39,879 bases of DNA from Diplocarpon mali (taxonomy: Eukaryota > Ascomycota > Leotiomycetes > Helotiales > Drepanopezizaceae), in contig JAENRP010000340.1 of assembly GCA_024741835.1 (NCBI GenBank), forward strand, positions 6,586 to 46,464, given 5' to 3'. Numbering within the stretch: the stretch's first letter is position 1; each line of letters opens with the position of its first letter. The notes under the pieces are model-generated. The model ran no database searches. It worked only from the letters and a program-made list of their open reading frames with translations, and was not told where the DNA came from. A program made the position numbers and the translations under genes. Shown in pieces: positions 20,834 through 31,270 of this stretch.

Positions 20834-23800
20834 ATGTCGTCTTCCCACATACCTGCGAATCCGACATCACAAACGGTGGCTCAGCTGCTACCTAAGCTCC
20901 ATGATGCTGATCCAGACTTTCGGTTTATGTCATTGAATGATCTATTCCAGATTCTCACTGTTGGCAAGCCAGAATTCCTGCACAATGATTATAACACTGC
21001 TGCTAGAGCTGTGGATGGTATTCTCAAAACCTTGGATGACCAGAATGGCGAGGTTCAGAACTTGGCAATCAAATGGTATGAGATCGCTCACTACAAGTAG
21101 AAGAGCTGGAGCTAATAGATCGAAGTCTCGGTCCGCTAGTTACCAAGATCCCTTACAGCATCCTGCCACCGCTGATCGAGAAGCTTTCGAACCTCAGCAC
21201 GGAAAATTCAGTTGATAACTCGATTCCTGCTATGGCCCTTCGAACCGTTGTAACCACACTTCCCAGACCAATTAGCGGTGTCTCGCAGACAAAGGAGGTT
21301 GCAGATTCTTACTCTGCCATCAGCAGAGTCTTGATTCCCAGACTGGTTGGACGTGTTGTCGCACTGTCGCCCGCCCAGGGTGGTATCAAGCTCCCTCCAC
21401 CCCCGCCGGGTATGCTGAATTTAGAAAAGGAGATCGACGCAGAATCAGTTGACGTCTTGATCGAAGTTGTGAGATGCTTTGGCCCAATGTTACAACAACC
21501 TGAGGTTGAGGCATTTCAATCTCTACTCGTCGGTATATTGGAGACAGAACGATCAAGCTCGGTTGTCAAGAAGCGAACTGTCGTTGCAGTATCCATCCTA
21601 GCGATCTATCTGGCCGATGAGGGTCTGAGCAGCTTTCTCTCTCAACTTATTGAAAGTCTTCGAAACCCACATCTCACCCTGGTACAGCGACGTCTATACA
21701 TTACAATCCTGGGATCTATGGCTAGATCAATATCGGCTAGATTTGGCCCTTACTTGAAGACTCTTGCACCGTTCGTCCTCTCGGCTCTAAGTCAACAAGA
21801 ATTGGACGATCAGCTGGAGAACTCCGCCGAGGATGGTGAGCCAGATCCCGAAACCGATGATGTCCGTGAGGCAGCTCTTGTGGCACTGGACGCCTTCCTT
21901 GCATCTTGTGGCAACGAAATGCGTAGCTACACAGAAGAGACGATTGCATCACTGCTTCGTTTCCTCAAGTACGACCCAAACTACAATGATGATGACGATG
22001 ACGAAGATATGAGTGGAACTCAGACCGACGAAGATAATATGGGCGAATTTGAAGAAGATGATGATTTCGAGGCCGAAGCTGGATTCAACGATGACGAGGA
22101 TGACGCAAGTTGGAAGGTCAGACGGTGTTCTGCCAAAGCCCTGTACACCCTTATCTCGACCCGAGGTAGTGGTGACCTACTCGATGATGGCACGCTATAT
22201 TCTCAAGTCGCCCCTTTCCTCGTGCAGAGATTCAGCGAGCGAGAGGAAAACGTTCGCCTCGAAATAATTTCAACACTTGCATCCCTTGTCCGCAAGACTG
22301 GAGAAGGTGCTCTGGTCATCTTCTCCGCTGATGATGTTGACTACATCAACAACGCCCCGCAAAGCCGAAAGCGTAGGAGAGAGAGTAGCACTACAAACCT
22401 CGACTCGAAGGGATTTCTTTCTAAGTCTTCTGGTCTCACCTCGCCAACCATCGAGCCTATACCAGCCTCGGGCCCTAGAGCAGACTTGGCAAAGTTGAGC
22501 CCAGCCCTGATTAGGGCAACAACGAAACTTTTGAAAGGCAATTCCATTCCGACGAAGCAGGCCTTAATCAAGTTGCTAGATGACTTGGTTTCGGTCCAAA
22601 ATGGGGGATTGTCCGAGTACTTTGGTCAAATAGTGGACCCCTTGATTGACGCCGTAAAGACCACTTCGGGTTCTACCGGATCGATAATCAGCAGCGCGGG
22701 AGCTGCTTCAGCTACGGCTAACACTCTTAGAATTGCGGCACTTCATCTTATTGGTGATATTGCTTCAACTCACCCATCAAGTGTTCTGCAGCCCTATTTG
22801 CCGAAAATCGTTCCAGGTGTAGTGTCGGCCGTCAACGACAAATACTACAAGATCTCGAGCGAAGGCATTGGCACGGTCGAACAGCTTATCAAGGCACTCA
22901 CCCCACCACGATCAAGTCTTGTCGATCAGAAGCAGCAGTCATATCTTCAACTGCTTTTCAAGGTTATCAATAGCCGCGTATCTGCCAACGATGCCGACTT
23001 GGAGGTTCGCCAGCGTGCAATTCAAGCTCTCGGCATCCTCTTAGCACGCACAGCAAGTCCAGAAGGATCGTCGCTTCTTTCATATGCTGATAGGAATGCT
23101 TCGTTGGATCTCTTGAGTGACCGATTGAAGAATGAGACCACCCGACTTGCTGCTGTACATGCTGTTGACACCATTGCTGCTCTGACAAGCGGCAAGGATC
23201 AGTTGCAACCTAAGTGGATTAGAGAGGTATCGCTTGAACTCTCTGCTCAACTTCGCAAGGCCAACAGGTCTCTTAGAGGTGCAAGTCTTGCGGCTCTGAA
23301 AAATTTGGTCGTTTCACCAGCTACTAGAAGTGCTCTTGATATACCGACGACTGAAGGTCTAGTCGGTGCTCTGCTGCCCCTTCTCACAACCGTTGATCTG
23401 CACCTTCTTGGCCCCGCGCTTTTTGTACTTGCTGCGTTGGTGGCCGAAAAACCCGACCTTGTTGTTACCGATCAGCTGAACATCGCATTGTGCAATCTCT
23501 TGATTGCTCCTCTTGGCGGCGCTGTTCTTGACGCAGTTTTAGCTCTGGTGAGGAATATTGGAGAAAAGGGTGCCGGTCAAAACCTAATGTCTGGCCTCTT
23601 AAGCCAGGTCAGCGTGAATGGCGACCCGGCGGTGGTTGGCAAAGTCATCGGCACACTTCTCGTATATGGTGGAGCTGGGGTCGGTGTCACGATCGAAAAT
23701 TTCATGGCCGAAGCGGTCAATCCCACATCCGATGACCCTCGTCGATGCTTGGCCCTAGCTGTGCTTGGTGAAGCTGGACTGAGACTGGGCGCACAGTCTC

Positions 23801-25039
23801 CCCTCCAGCCTTCCACCTTCACAAGTCAGTTCGTCACTGCGTCTGATAAAGTTCCTTTGGCCGCTGCAGTTGCTCTTGGCCGTGCAGGTGCGGGGAATGC
23901 TGCAGCCTATCTTCCTGAGATATTATCTCTCATGGACAAGGGTGGAAATATCCAGTATCTGCTTTTGCACTCCATCAAGGAGGTTCTTCAACAAGCCGGT
24001 AGCAATTCTTTCGATATCAGCAAATATACCAAGGCTATTTGGGATCGTTTGCTTAAGGCATCTCAATCCGAAGATAATAAGGCTGTTGGAGCAGAATGCA
24101 TTGGAAGAGTTGCCATTATCGACCCCAAGATTTACATGCCAGAACTGATGGTAAGAAATTGTTGCTGGAATTTGATCACGGAAGCTGACACCTGTTAGAA
24201 TTATCTCACTGACGAACACCCATCGGTCCGAGCAATGACAATCCAAGCCATCCGCTATACCCTACCCGAAAGCGATGAGACATTTGATGCCGTCCTCAAG
24301 TCAATCCTCATTGACATGCTCAGTGTCATGCTCCGCGATCCAGAGCTAGAGAACCGTCGTCTTGCTCTTACCACACTCAACTCTGCCTCTCATAACAAGC
24401 CTGATTTCATCATTCCAAACCTTGGTCTCCTCCTGCCACTTGTGCTGAGGGAGTCTATGATCAATTTGGCTTACATTCGAGAAGTCACCATGGGGCCATT
24501 CAAGCACAAGATTGACGATGGTCTGGAAGTTCGAAAGGTAACGACTCCCCCCCTCGTTGCCAAGCAAAAACCCAGTACTGACTATCAGACAGAGCGCCTA
24601 CGAGACCCTCTATTCCCTCATGGAAACAGCTTTCTCCCGAATCAACATCGTCGATTTCTACGATCGCATCATTGCCGGCCTACAGGACGAGCATGACATT
24701 CGATCCCTTTGTAATCTCATGCTCACGAAGCTCGTCGCGCTCGACAAAGATGAGACGGGCCGCCGTCTCGACTCAATTGCGACCTGTTTCCGAACTGTCA
24801 TCTCCCTCAAGCTGAAGGATAATGCAGTTAAGCAGGAAATAGAGAAGCAAGAGGAAGCCGTCAAGAGCTGCTTGCGTGTCTCACTGCTGCTACACTCTGC
24901 GATCCCGGGTGCGAGTAGTGGCGTCGGTGCGCAGTCAGGCCAGCACCAGATTTGGCGCACTTTTTGGGAGTGGCTCGAGAAGGACTTCGGCGCCCAGTTG
25001 AGAACTCTGAGGGAAGAGAGTAAGGAGACTGGCTACTAA
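20834..25039 (+). CDS. CAND1: cullin-associated NEDD8-dissociated protein 1 (TIP120)
   Basis: Four exons (20834-21075, 21126-24150, 24199-24537, 24593-25039) encode 1350 residues, the usual size for a fungal CAND1. The protein is a HEAT-repeat solenoid that binds un-neddylated cullin-Rbx1 and exchanges F-box substrate receptors on SCF ligases. Visible features are the N-terminal HEAT repeats (ending EVQNLAIKCLGPLVTKIP), the acidic insert at about residues 368-409 (runs of D and E), many degenerate helical repeats, and the TIP120 C-terminal domain (SAYETLYSLMETAFSRIN to WEWLEKDFGAQL). In intron 1 the first AG (21117-21118) would make an immediate TGA. The next AG (ending 21125) restores the family sequence and is preceded by a gctaat branch. 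The protein is full length and unsplit, unlike the two-gene arrangement described in Aspergillus nidulans. Confidence 0.95.
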
Positions 25040-25980
25040 ACATAGTTTTTAGGTAAGCCGCTCGAGTTCTCTGCTCCTTTGACCTGAATCCTCTCGATCT
25101 CGATAGGGTAACGGGTTTATAATGATGATACGAATGAATACACGTAACTGAACGAAGGGTCGAAACAATCATGGGATGCTTCGAGGTTTTCTAGGGGATA
25201 TTTTCCGCATAATTTGCGGTACTTTGCATAGCTTGCGAGTTTGCGCATCTACCTGTGCTTGCTTCGGTAGATAGGCATAAACCAAAAGCAATGAGATATC
25301 CATGTGAATACTAGATGGGCTATTTTTTACAGATTCGCTTCGCTTTCTTCCTGACTTAGCGTTTCATATCAATCCTAATATTCAGAAAGGAGATGCTTAT
25401 CGCAATGCAATGCACGTTGTTGACTACCAACGGAAGCCCAATTAAATGTGTACTTGTCGGTTGCCGATGAAACATAAATATTATACGTCTGACCTTCTCT
25501 CAGTTCAAGTCATCTCTTTATACTTAACTTACAGTCATAATAATCAGGCTAGCGTTATCGACAAGTCACACACTGATATGGTTCAATCAAGAAACGATGA
25601 TCATTTATTACAGATGATATTACCCATCTCTCCGCTTATCCTCACCTTAACCGCTAGCTGTTTTCCGCTCCATCAATCATAAGACGAGCGGGGCAGACAA
25701 CCTATCATCAAGAGATACAAAGCGGGGATTCTTCATCGATCGAGAACAAAACCACAAGCCCATGCATGTGAACGCCAAAGCAAGAATCGTCAAGACATGT
25801 ACGTGTATTTTCCTAAACATTTGCCAAGCGCCACAACGAGTAGCCGGGGTATTGTATTGTGTTGTATCAGGAGAAAGTATCAAGCGGCTGTATAAAGGCA
25901 GATCTCCGATCCCGAAGTTGAGAATCAAGCCTACTAGAGAAGATGCACCGAAAAGAAGTATGCCAGGCGGCGGATGTAGT
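25040..25980. other. convergent intergenic region CAND1 / FZO1
   Basis: About 0.94 kb of AT-rich sequence lies between two genes that face each other. It should contain both 3' untranslated regions. A minus-strand frame of 108 codons (25677-26003) has some hydrophobic stretches. It overlaps the FZO1 end and looks like chance. I see no RNA gene or repeat. Confidence 0.5.
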
Positions 25981-28725
25981 TCAGGGATCAAAGCCCGCAG
26001 CAATACCCGGCGCAGGGCCTTCCAAGTCTACGCTCTCGACCGTGTTCCTAATACGAGCCGTCTCGTTGACCAGATTCCCAAAATACTTGCGCGCGACCTC
26101 GCTCTCGCCTCTGATTTTGCGCGTCTCTTCGCGCCTACTGCCAAGCTGCTCGACTGAGCGCTGCAAGCCTACCCGCAAGTTATCGGCTGGGAAGCGCAGC
26201 ACTTTGCGGACAGATGATGAGATCCGCGTCGAGTTTAAGTGCACGTAGTCAATTTCAGCGAGCTGGGTACTGATCTTGGTGCTGAGACGGTGTGGGAGTG
26301 AAAGTGGAATCTGCAGAAGGATATAGTAGGCTGCTGCAATAGCTGTAGCGACCACTCCAGGGAGAATCAATTTGCGCATATTGTTGTTACCGATGACTTT
26401 TACGGCTCCTAGAGCGCCGTTTGCCCAGCCAAATCCACCCACCATGCGACTCCCTACGGCTGTGGCAACGGTCAATGCCATTCCTGTACCGGCCATCTTC
26501 TCCTGGCGTTGTAAGATCGTGGACCAGTCGAAGAAGTCCCAGAACTCGGTCTCGATGTCGACTTGGCGGGCGAGAACGTCCCGTTTACGTCGGAACATTA
26601 CGTCGCTGCGGAAGCTAAGGTCGGTGTACTCATCGCCCAGGTGCAGGAGGCCAAGTTGTTTGATAGAGGAGACGCCATCCACTGTCTTTTGGCGGGCATG
26701 TTCCTCGCAGGCTTCGACAGAGGCAGAAATTTGAGACAAGATTGCTTCTTTGATGTCCTCAGCGTACTGGAAGACACTCAAAAGACCAGGGTATGGGACA
26801 CCGAGTTCCTCATCCGCGGCTTTGAATATAGAGGCATTGACAGTAGACCGTGTATGTTTGTAAATGTCTTGGCAGGTGGCTTCGATCGTTCGATCTATGT
26901 CGTCGCTCACTTCTGCTTTGGCCTTCTTCGAGGCATCTAACAGCGGTTCCAGGTCATTCAACTCCTTGGTGACTCGGTCAAGTTCTGATTGGGCAACTTC
27001 CTGATTTACTGTGGCCAGTGTCTGAACATCGCCCAGGACATTGAGAAGGTAGGTCTTAGCAGGCGCCAACTTTGAACGAGCGCGTTTTTCGAGCACGAAT
27101 CGCCTGAGTGACTGTTCTAGGTCTTCGAAATCTTGAATCTTCTCCTTGTCCTTTCCTTTTCCTTTAGGATCCGAGTCATCGAAATCTGGGCTATCTCCTC
27201 CGCCTCCACTTGAGCTCCCACTCCCACTCACTACGTTTCCACTAGGTGGTGGCGGTGCTGTTGGAATGGCATTGCTTGATACGAAATGTACCAAGTCAGC
27301 GGATTCCTTAGATGTCTGCGGGCTGAGACCGGCAACTTGCTCAAGAACCATTTTTTGACATCGTTTCTTGTCTTTGATGTTGTCGTATCCATTGACCACA
27401 ATGAAGATGTATGCCTTCTCAGCTGCGGCGGCCCAAATAAACTCCTTGGCTGTCATGGTAAAATGATTTGCTGCTGATACGACAAATACAACCACATCAA
27501 TCTCTTCTTGGCGAGCAAATACTGCCGTTGTCTTTGTGGTATCTAGATTGAGACCTGGAGCATCAATTATAGATATATCCACGACGCCATTGTTGAGTAA
27601 GGACTCGTCGATGGACCGAACATCCTTGACATAGACTTTACACTGAGTGTAAGTTTCATGGTCAACAACAATATTCTCCAGGTCTTGCAATGTGAAAACA
27701 TCATACGTGCTCTCGTCATGACGATTGTATATCACCTCCTTGTGGATCGCGTGAACCTCCTCCACGCCGCCGTTCTCCCTAGCATCCAAGACTTCGCAAA
27801 AGATGCTCGTGCATGGTTGCTGGTCCTCCGGCAATATCTTTCTCCGCAATAGAGCATTACAAAATGTCGACTTTCCTGCGTTCAGATCTCCGGTCACCAG
27901 GACCTTGCTCGAGGTATCTTCAATTCGATCTCGTAAATTTAAAAGGTGTTTGATGCTCGAGCTGATCTTCCCGTCCAGCAGAGATGCTATCGAGTTCTTT
28001 TCCAGCGAATGTACCAGTTCGGTTTGATTTAAAGATCCCAACTTCAAGTCTAATTTCAGTACAGAAAACTGCTGAGCTATCTGTGGGGTGATCAATCGTG
28101 GTTCGGGGATTGCTCGTTGCTCCGCCTCTTTACTCGACTCTGCCGGGTCAGATCCGAATGTCTGTGAGCGTCTCAAATTTCCTGGGCGAGGTGGTGCGAT
28201 TTCGGGAGCGCCTGGAGCTGTCGTCTGTGTGTGTACCAGTCCAGGTCGTGGGTCCTGCCTGCGAGGTTGCGATGCTTGAGCTCGTTGAACCGAAGGATAT
28301 GTTGCGGGCCAAGATGCGTTCATCTCCTGCAGAGATCCCAGCATCTCAACAACTCTATTAATTGACCGCGCCAGAGTAACTCGATGCTGGTTATACCATA
28401 ATTGATGAATAGCATTGGCTTGCACCCTTCTGTCCGCATTTACCCCGTCTCCAGGCCCTCTCGGCAATTGCGAATGCAATGGAGCAGGTCTATCCTCAGT
28501 CAGGGCCGGATTCCATGCCGACACACCATTCTCTCCGGCTACGCTTCCCCCGTACCCCGAGTCGTTGTCCAGCAGAGCCTGCAGTCGGGCAGCGCTCTCT
28601 GAAGTGGATCCAGAGCCGACCGTCACATATTGAGGTCGATTTAAAGAGCGTCGCTTTGTGCTACTCGAGCTCGATTCTTCCTTCAGGCATTCCTTTCCCT
28701 TTCCTTTGTTGTATTCCTGGCTCAT
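25981..28725 (-). CDS. FZO1: mitofusin, transmembrane GTPase of mitochondrial fusion
   Basis: A single exon encodes 914 residues. Fzo1 sits in the mitochondrial outer membrane and joins membranes of neighbouring mitochondria through GTP-dependent dimerisation. Residues 1-215 are polar, with a short helical stretch near 100-135. The dynamin-like GTPase has G1 GDLNAGKST (279-287), a candidate G2 threonine in QQPCTS (302-307), G3 DAPG (388-391) and a G4 region reading VVNGYDNI (443-450). The usual base-specificity lysine is replaced by glycine at that last site. A Ser/Gly/Pro insert at about 487-525 separates the GTPase from the helical bundle. Two membrane segments lie at about 747-777 and 786-810, followed by a C-terminal coiled coil. 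The start is the first ATG of the open frame, following a stretch with no open extension I could support. Divergent from VPS2. Confidence 0.93.
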   Translation of the reverse strand: MSQEYNKGKGKECLKEESSSSSTKRRSLNRPQYVTVGSGSTSESAARLQALLDNDSGYGGSVAGENGVSAWNPALTEDRPAPLHSQLPRGPGDGVNADRRVQANAIHQLWYNQHRVTLARSINRVVEMLGSLQEMNASWPATYPSVQRAQASQPRRQDPRPGLVHTQTTAPGAPEIAPPRPGNLRRSQTFGSDPAESSKEAEQRAIPEPRLITPQIAQQFSVLKLDLKLGSLNQTELVHSLEKNSIASLLDGKISSSIKHLLNLRDRIEDTSSKVLVTGDLNAGKSTFCNALLRRKILPEDQQPCTSIFCEVLDARENGGVEEVHAIHKEVIYNRHDESTYDVFTLQDLENIVVDHETYTQCKVYVKDVRSIDESLLNNGVVDISIIDAPGLNLDTTKTTAVFARQEEIDVVVFVVSAANHFTMTAKEFIWAAAAEKAYIFIVVNGYDNIKDKKRCQKMVLEQVAGLSPQTSKESADLVHFVSSNAIPTAPPPPSGNVVSGSGSSSGGGGDSPDFDDSDPKGKGKDKEKIQDFEDLEQSLRRFVLEKRARSKLAPAKTYLLNVLGDVQTLATVNQEVAQSELDRVTKELNDLEPLLDASKKAKAEVSDDIDRTIEATCQDIYKHTRSTVNASIFKAADEELGVPYPGLLSVFQYAEDIKEAILSQISASVEACEEHARQKTVDGVSSIKQLGLLHLGDEYTDLSFRSDVMFRRKRDVLARQVDIETEFWDFFDWSTILQRQEKMAGTGMALTVATAVGSRMVGGFGWANGALGAVKVIGNNNMRKLILPGVVATAIAAAYYILLQIPLSLPHRLSTKISTQLAEIDYVHLNSTRISSSVRKVLRFPADNLRVGLQRSVEQLGSRREETRKIRGESEVARKYFGNLVNETARIRNTVESVDLEGPAPGIAAGFDP

Positions 28726-29122
28726 GGTGATAGCGCTGCGTTCATTCGAGTGGTTGCAAAGTAGTATTGTTTAGATCTGCTCGATGTAATGATTCAGAGA
28801 GGCAAACTTGGCCCGCTGCCAATCTTAGCGCCATATTTCACGTGCTAGCACCTTCCTGTAACATGGAATCTAGGGCTGCTAGTGGACGCAATAAATAGGA
28901 TTATATGTTTTGCTTATGTTAGGCATGATAACTTCCATAATACATTCAAGTGAATTGCCTCTCTATCTCTTTTAACTGGCGGCGAGTTTGAATTTCATCA
29001 CCTGAAAAGTTTCGGAATCTGAAGGACGATAGTGCCATGTGCCAGATGATACCCAGGTACCTTTCGAAACCGAAAACCAACCACCAATTCACACACCCCA
29101 CCAGCAACCCATCTTAAGCATT
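28726..29122. promoter_or_regulatory. divergent promoter region FZO1 / VPS2
   Basis: The 397-bp gap between outward-facing start codons must serve both genes. The FZO1 side contains a gccaatct string near 28814, which resembles a CCAAT box. The VPS2 side ends in a C/A-rich leader (acacaccccaccagcaaccc). No factor site can be proven by reading. Confidence 0.5.
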
Positions 29123-29954
29123 ATGAATGTGAGTCATGTTACTACTGGGCAAATTCTACTAGCTAATCGATCTTCCAGATCGTGGAGTGGGCATTCGGAA
29201 AGCGTATGACGCCGGCCGAGCGTCTGCGCAAGCACCAACGTTCTCTCGAGAAGACCCAACGTGAACTTGATCGGGAACGAGTGAAGCTTGAGAACCAGGA
29301 GAAGAAACTAATTCAGGAAATCAAAAAGAGCGCAAAGAATGGGCAGATGGGAGCATGCAAGATCCAGGCGAAGGATCTGGTGCGGACGAGGAGATATATC
29401 GAGAAGTTCTATTCGATGAGGACACAGTTACAGGCTATCTCGCTGAGGATCCAGGTAAGTTAACGCGGATCTTGAAAGGTACAATATAATTGAATTTGGC
29501 GGCAGACGGTCCGCACGAACGAGCAAATGATGCAAGCGATGAAGGGTGCGACGGGTGTTCTAGGAAGTATGAATCGGAGCATGAACCTACCAGCCCTGCA
29601 ACGAATAGCGATGGAGTTTGAGAAGGAGAACGATATTATGGACCAGAGACAGGAGATGATGGACGATGCTATCGACGATGTTACTGGACTGGAGGATGAG
29701 GCAGAGGGGGAGGAAGTCGTTGAGCAAGTGTTGGAGGAGATTGGAATTGATCTCAAGAACGCTGTAAGTTTCGGCCCACGGCCCTACTTGGTCCAGGTAT
29801 TGAGCAGTTGCTACAGATGGGCGAGACCCCGTCCGGTTTTCAGAGCACGATCGTTCCCGAGGGGCGGGTTGCACAGGCAATTGGGGGCGGTGGTGGAGGA
29901 GGTGATCCGGGAGACGATGATCTCCAAGCCAGACTAGACAGTTTGAGAAGATAA
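29123..29954 (+). CDS. VPS2: ESCRT-III subunit Vps2/Did4 (CHMP2)
   Basis: Four exons (29123-29128, 29179-29454, 29506-29763, 29817-29954) encode 225 residues. The first exon is only the two codons ATG AAT, which is why a simple frame search misses the start. Vps2 polymerises with Vps24 on Snf7 filaments and recruits the AAA ATPase Vps4 for multivesicular-body sorting and membrane scission. The opening MNIVEWAFGKRMTPAERLRKHQ is nearly diagnostic. A basic helical N-half (residues 20-110) is followed by an acidic C-half (from about 150). The last residues, DLQARLDSLRR, match the MIT-interacting motif 1 that binds Vps4. The three introns of 50-53 bp have standard GT/AG ends and fall between codons. 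Confidence 0.95.
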
Positions 29955-31270
29955 TTTCTTGCGATAACGCGATACACCACCGGTGTTTTCCTCGTACTAA
30001 GCTTGGGGGCTGGGGACTATGTTTACGCTCAGCAAGGTAGCCAATACCTTCTTGCATCGGTTTGATGCCGGCCCAACGATTGTTCAGTCTCGTCTCACTG
30101 TCTGCCTCTTTCAGGTATCTTGGTGCAGGTCCTCAACGAATGACTTCTTCGCAGCTGGACCGCATTTAGGGTGCCGTTCATGGCCACTCATAGACATTCC
30201 CGAGAGACAGGGTCGGTGATTGCTATCTAGATCAGTTGTTTTTCCTCTACCTGCATCAAGCCTCCGTTCCCTCCCCCGCCACTCTGTATCGGTATGACCT
30301 CCCTGCCCTCACAGTTCCAGTCCATCTCAGCCCAGTCATTCGGGCCAACGGTATTCTAACGTCGATCCTCGTTCCACGACTGGGAGGAAAGCAGCGGCTT
30401 GATAGACCGGCGGCGGCGTGGAGGGCACATGGGTAGTAACTCGCTGCTGTGGTTTACTCGTATATGGCAGCACCTCCATGGTCCCCTGCATCCTCGTCCT
30501 CGGTCGACCTGATTTTCACCGACTTTCAATTATTACACATTCCCAAATCACCGCGTGCTAAGTTTAGTAAGTCCGGCCTGTACGATCTAAACAAGCCTCC
30601 AACATTGCGACCCCTCACTAAAGTTACATGAGGCCCAGGGCTTCCAATCCCTGCAATCGCCATCACCGTGGCCCGCCCGACTGTAAGTAAGCCTTCCGGC
30701 CGCGCCCTTGTTATCGAGATCCGATTCCCTGGGCCAAAATAAACCCATCGAGTCGCCTTCAGGTACCAGACTCAACAACGCTGAATTTGTTTCCGGACCC
30801 AATCACCAGGGCCATAGAGAGTACTATTGATAGCAGGCAGGACTCATTTCGTTGTCGAGAGGCGCGTGCTCTAAACAAAGAGCCGGCTATTTTTGTTCTG
30901 TACCCCACATCTCACATCGTCATGGCTATTTCCGCGCTAACAACAACGCAACAGGGACCTACTGTGCCTACGAAGGTTCCTCAAGTACGCTCTCAGCCTC
31001 CAGCCCAGAGGACACGATCCATTTGCCCGCAATCGTACTCGAACAACGCCGAAATCAACGCATTCAAGAGGCCTCGTACCTACACGCTGTTTCCAGTTGT
31101 GTACCTACCAACCCCGAATCTTCACATCCCAGAACCAACGCCGAACAACAATTCACTGCCTCCAATTCGTAACTTCCCCGAGTCTCCTCAGAGACACGAA
31201 AGCACAAGTCACCAAACTGGCAGGAAGCAAGCGGAGGAGTCTTTCCTCCCAGGGAGGTCTGCTTAACAGA
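29955..31270. other. region between VPS2 and PTC1-like gene, long leader candidate
   Basis: This 1.3-kb stretch contains no recognisable protein. Its right part probably transcribes into the leader of the phosphatase gene. An ATG at 30922 opens a 114-codon proline- and threonine-rich frame that stops at 31264-31266, four bases before the phosphatase start. It is treated here as a possible upstream ORF. The left part, downstream of VPS2, is mixed composition with no repeat I can see. Confidence 0.45.

Noticed and set aside
25677..26003. 108-codon minus-strand frame with hydrophobic stretches next to FZO1
   Set aside because: It overlaps the end of FZO1 in another frame, has no domain and lies in its expected 3' untranslated region.
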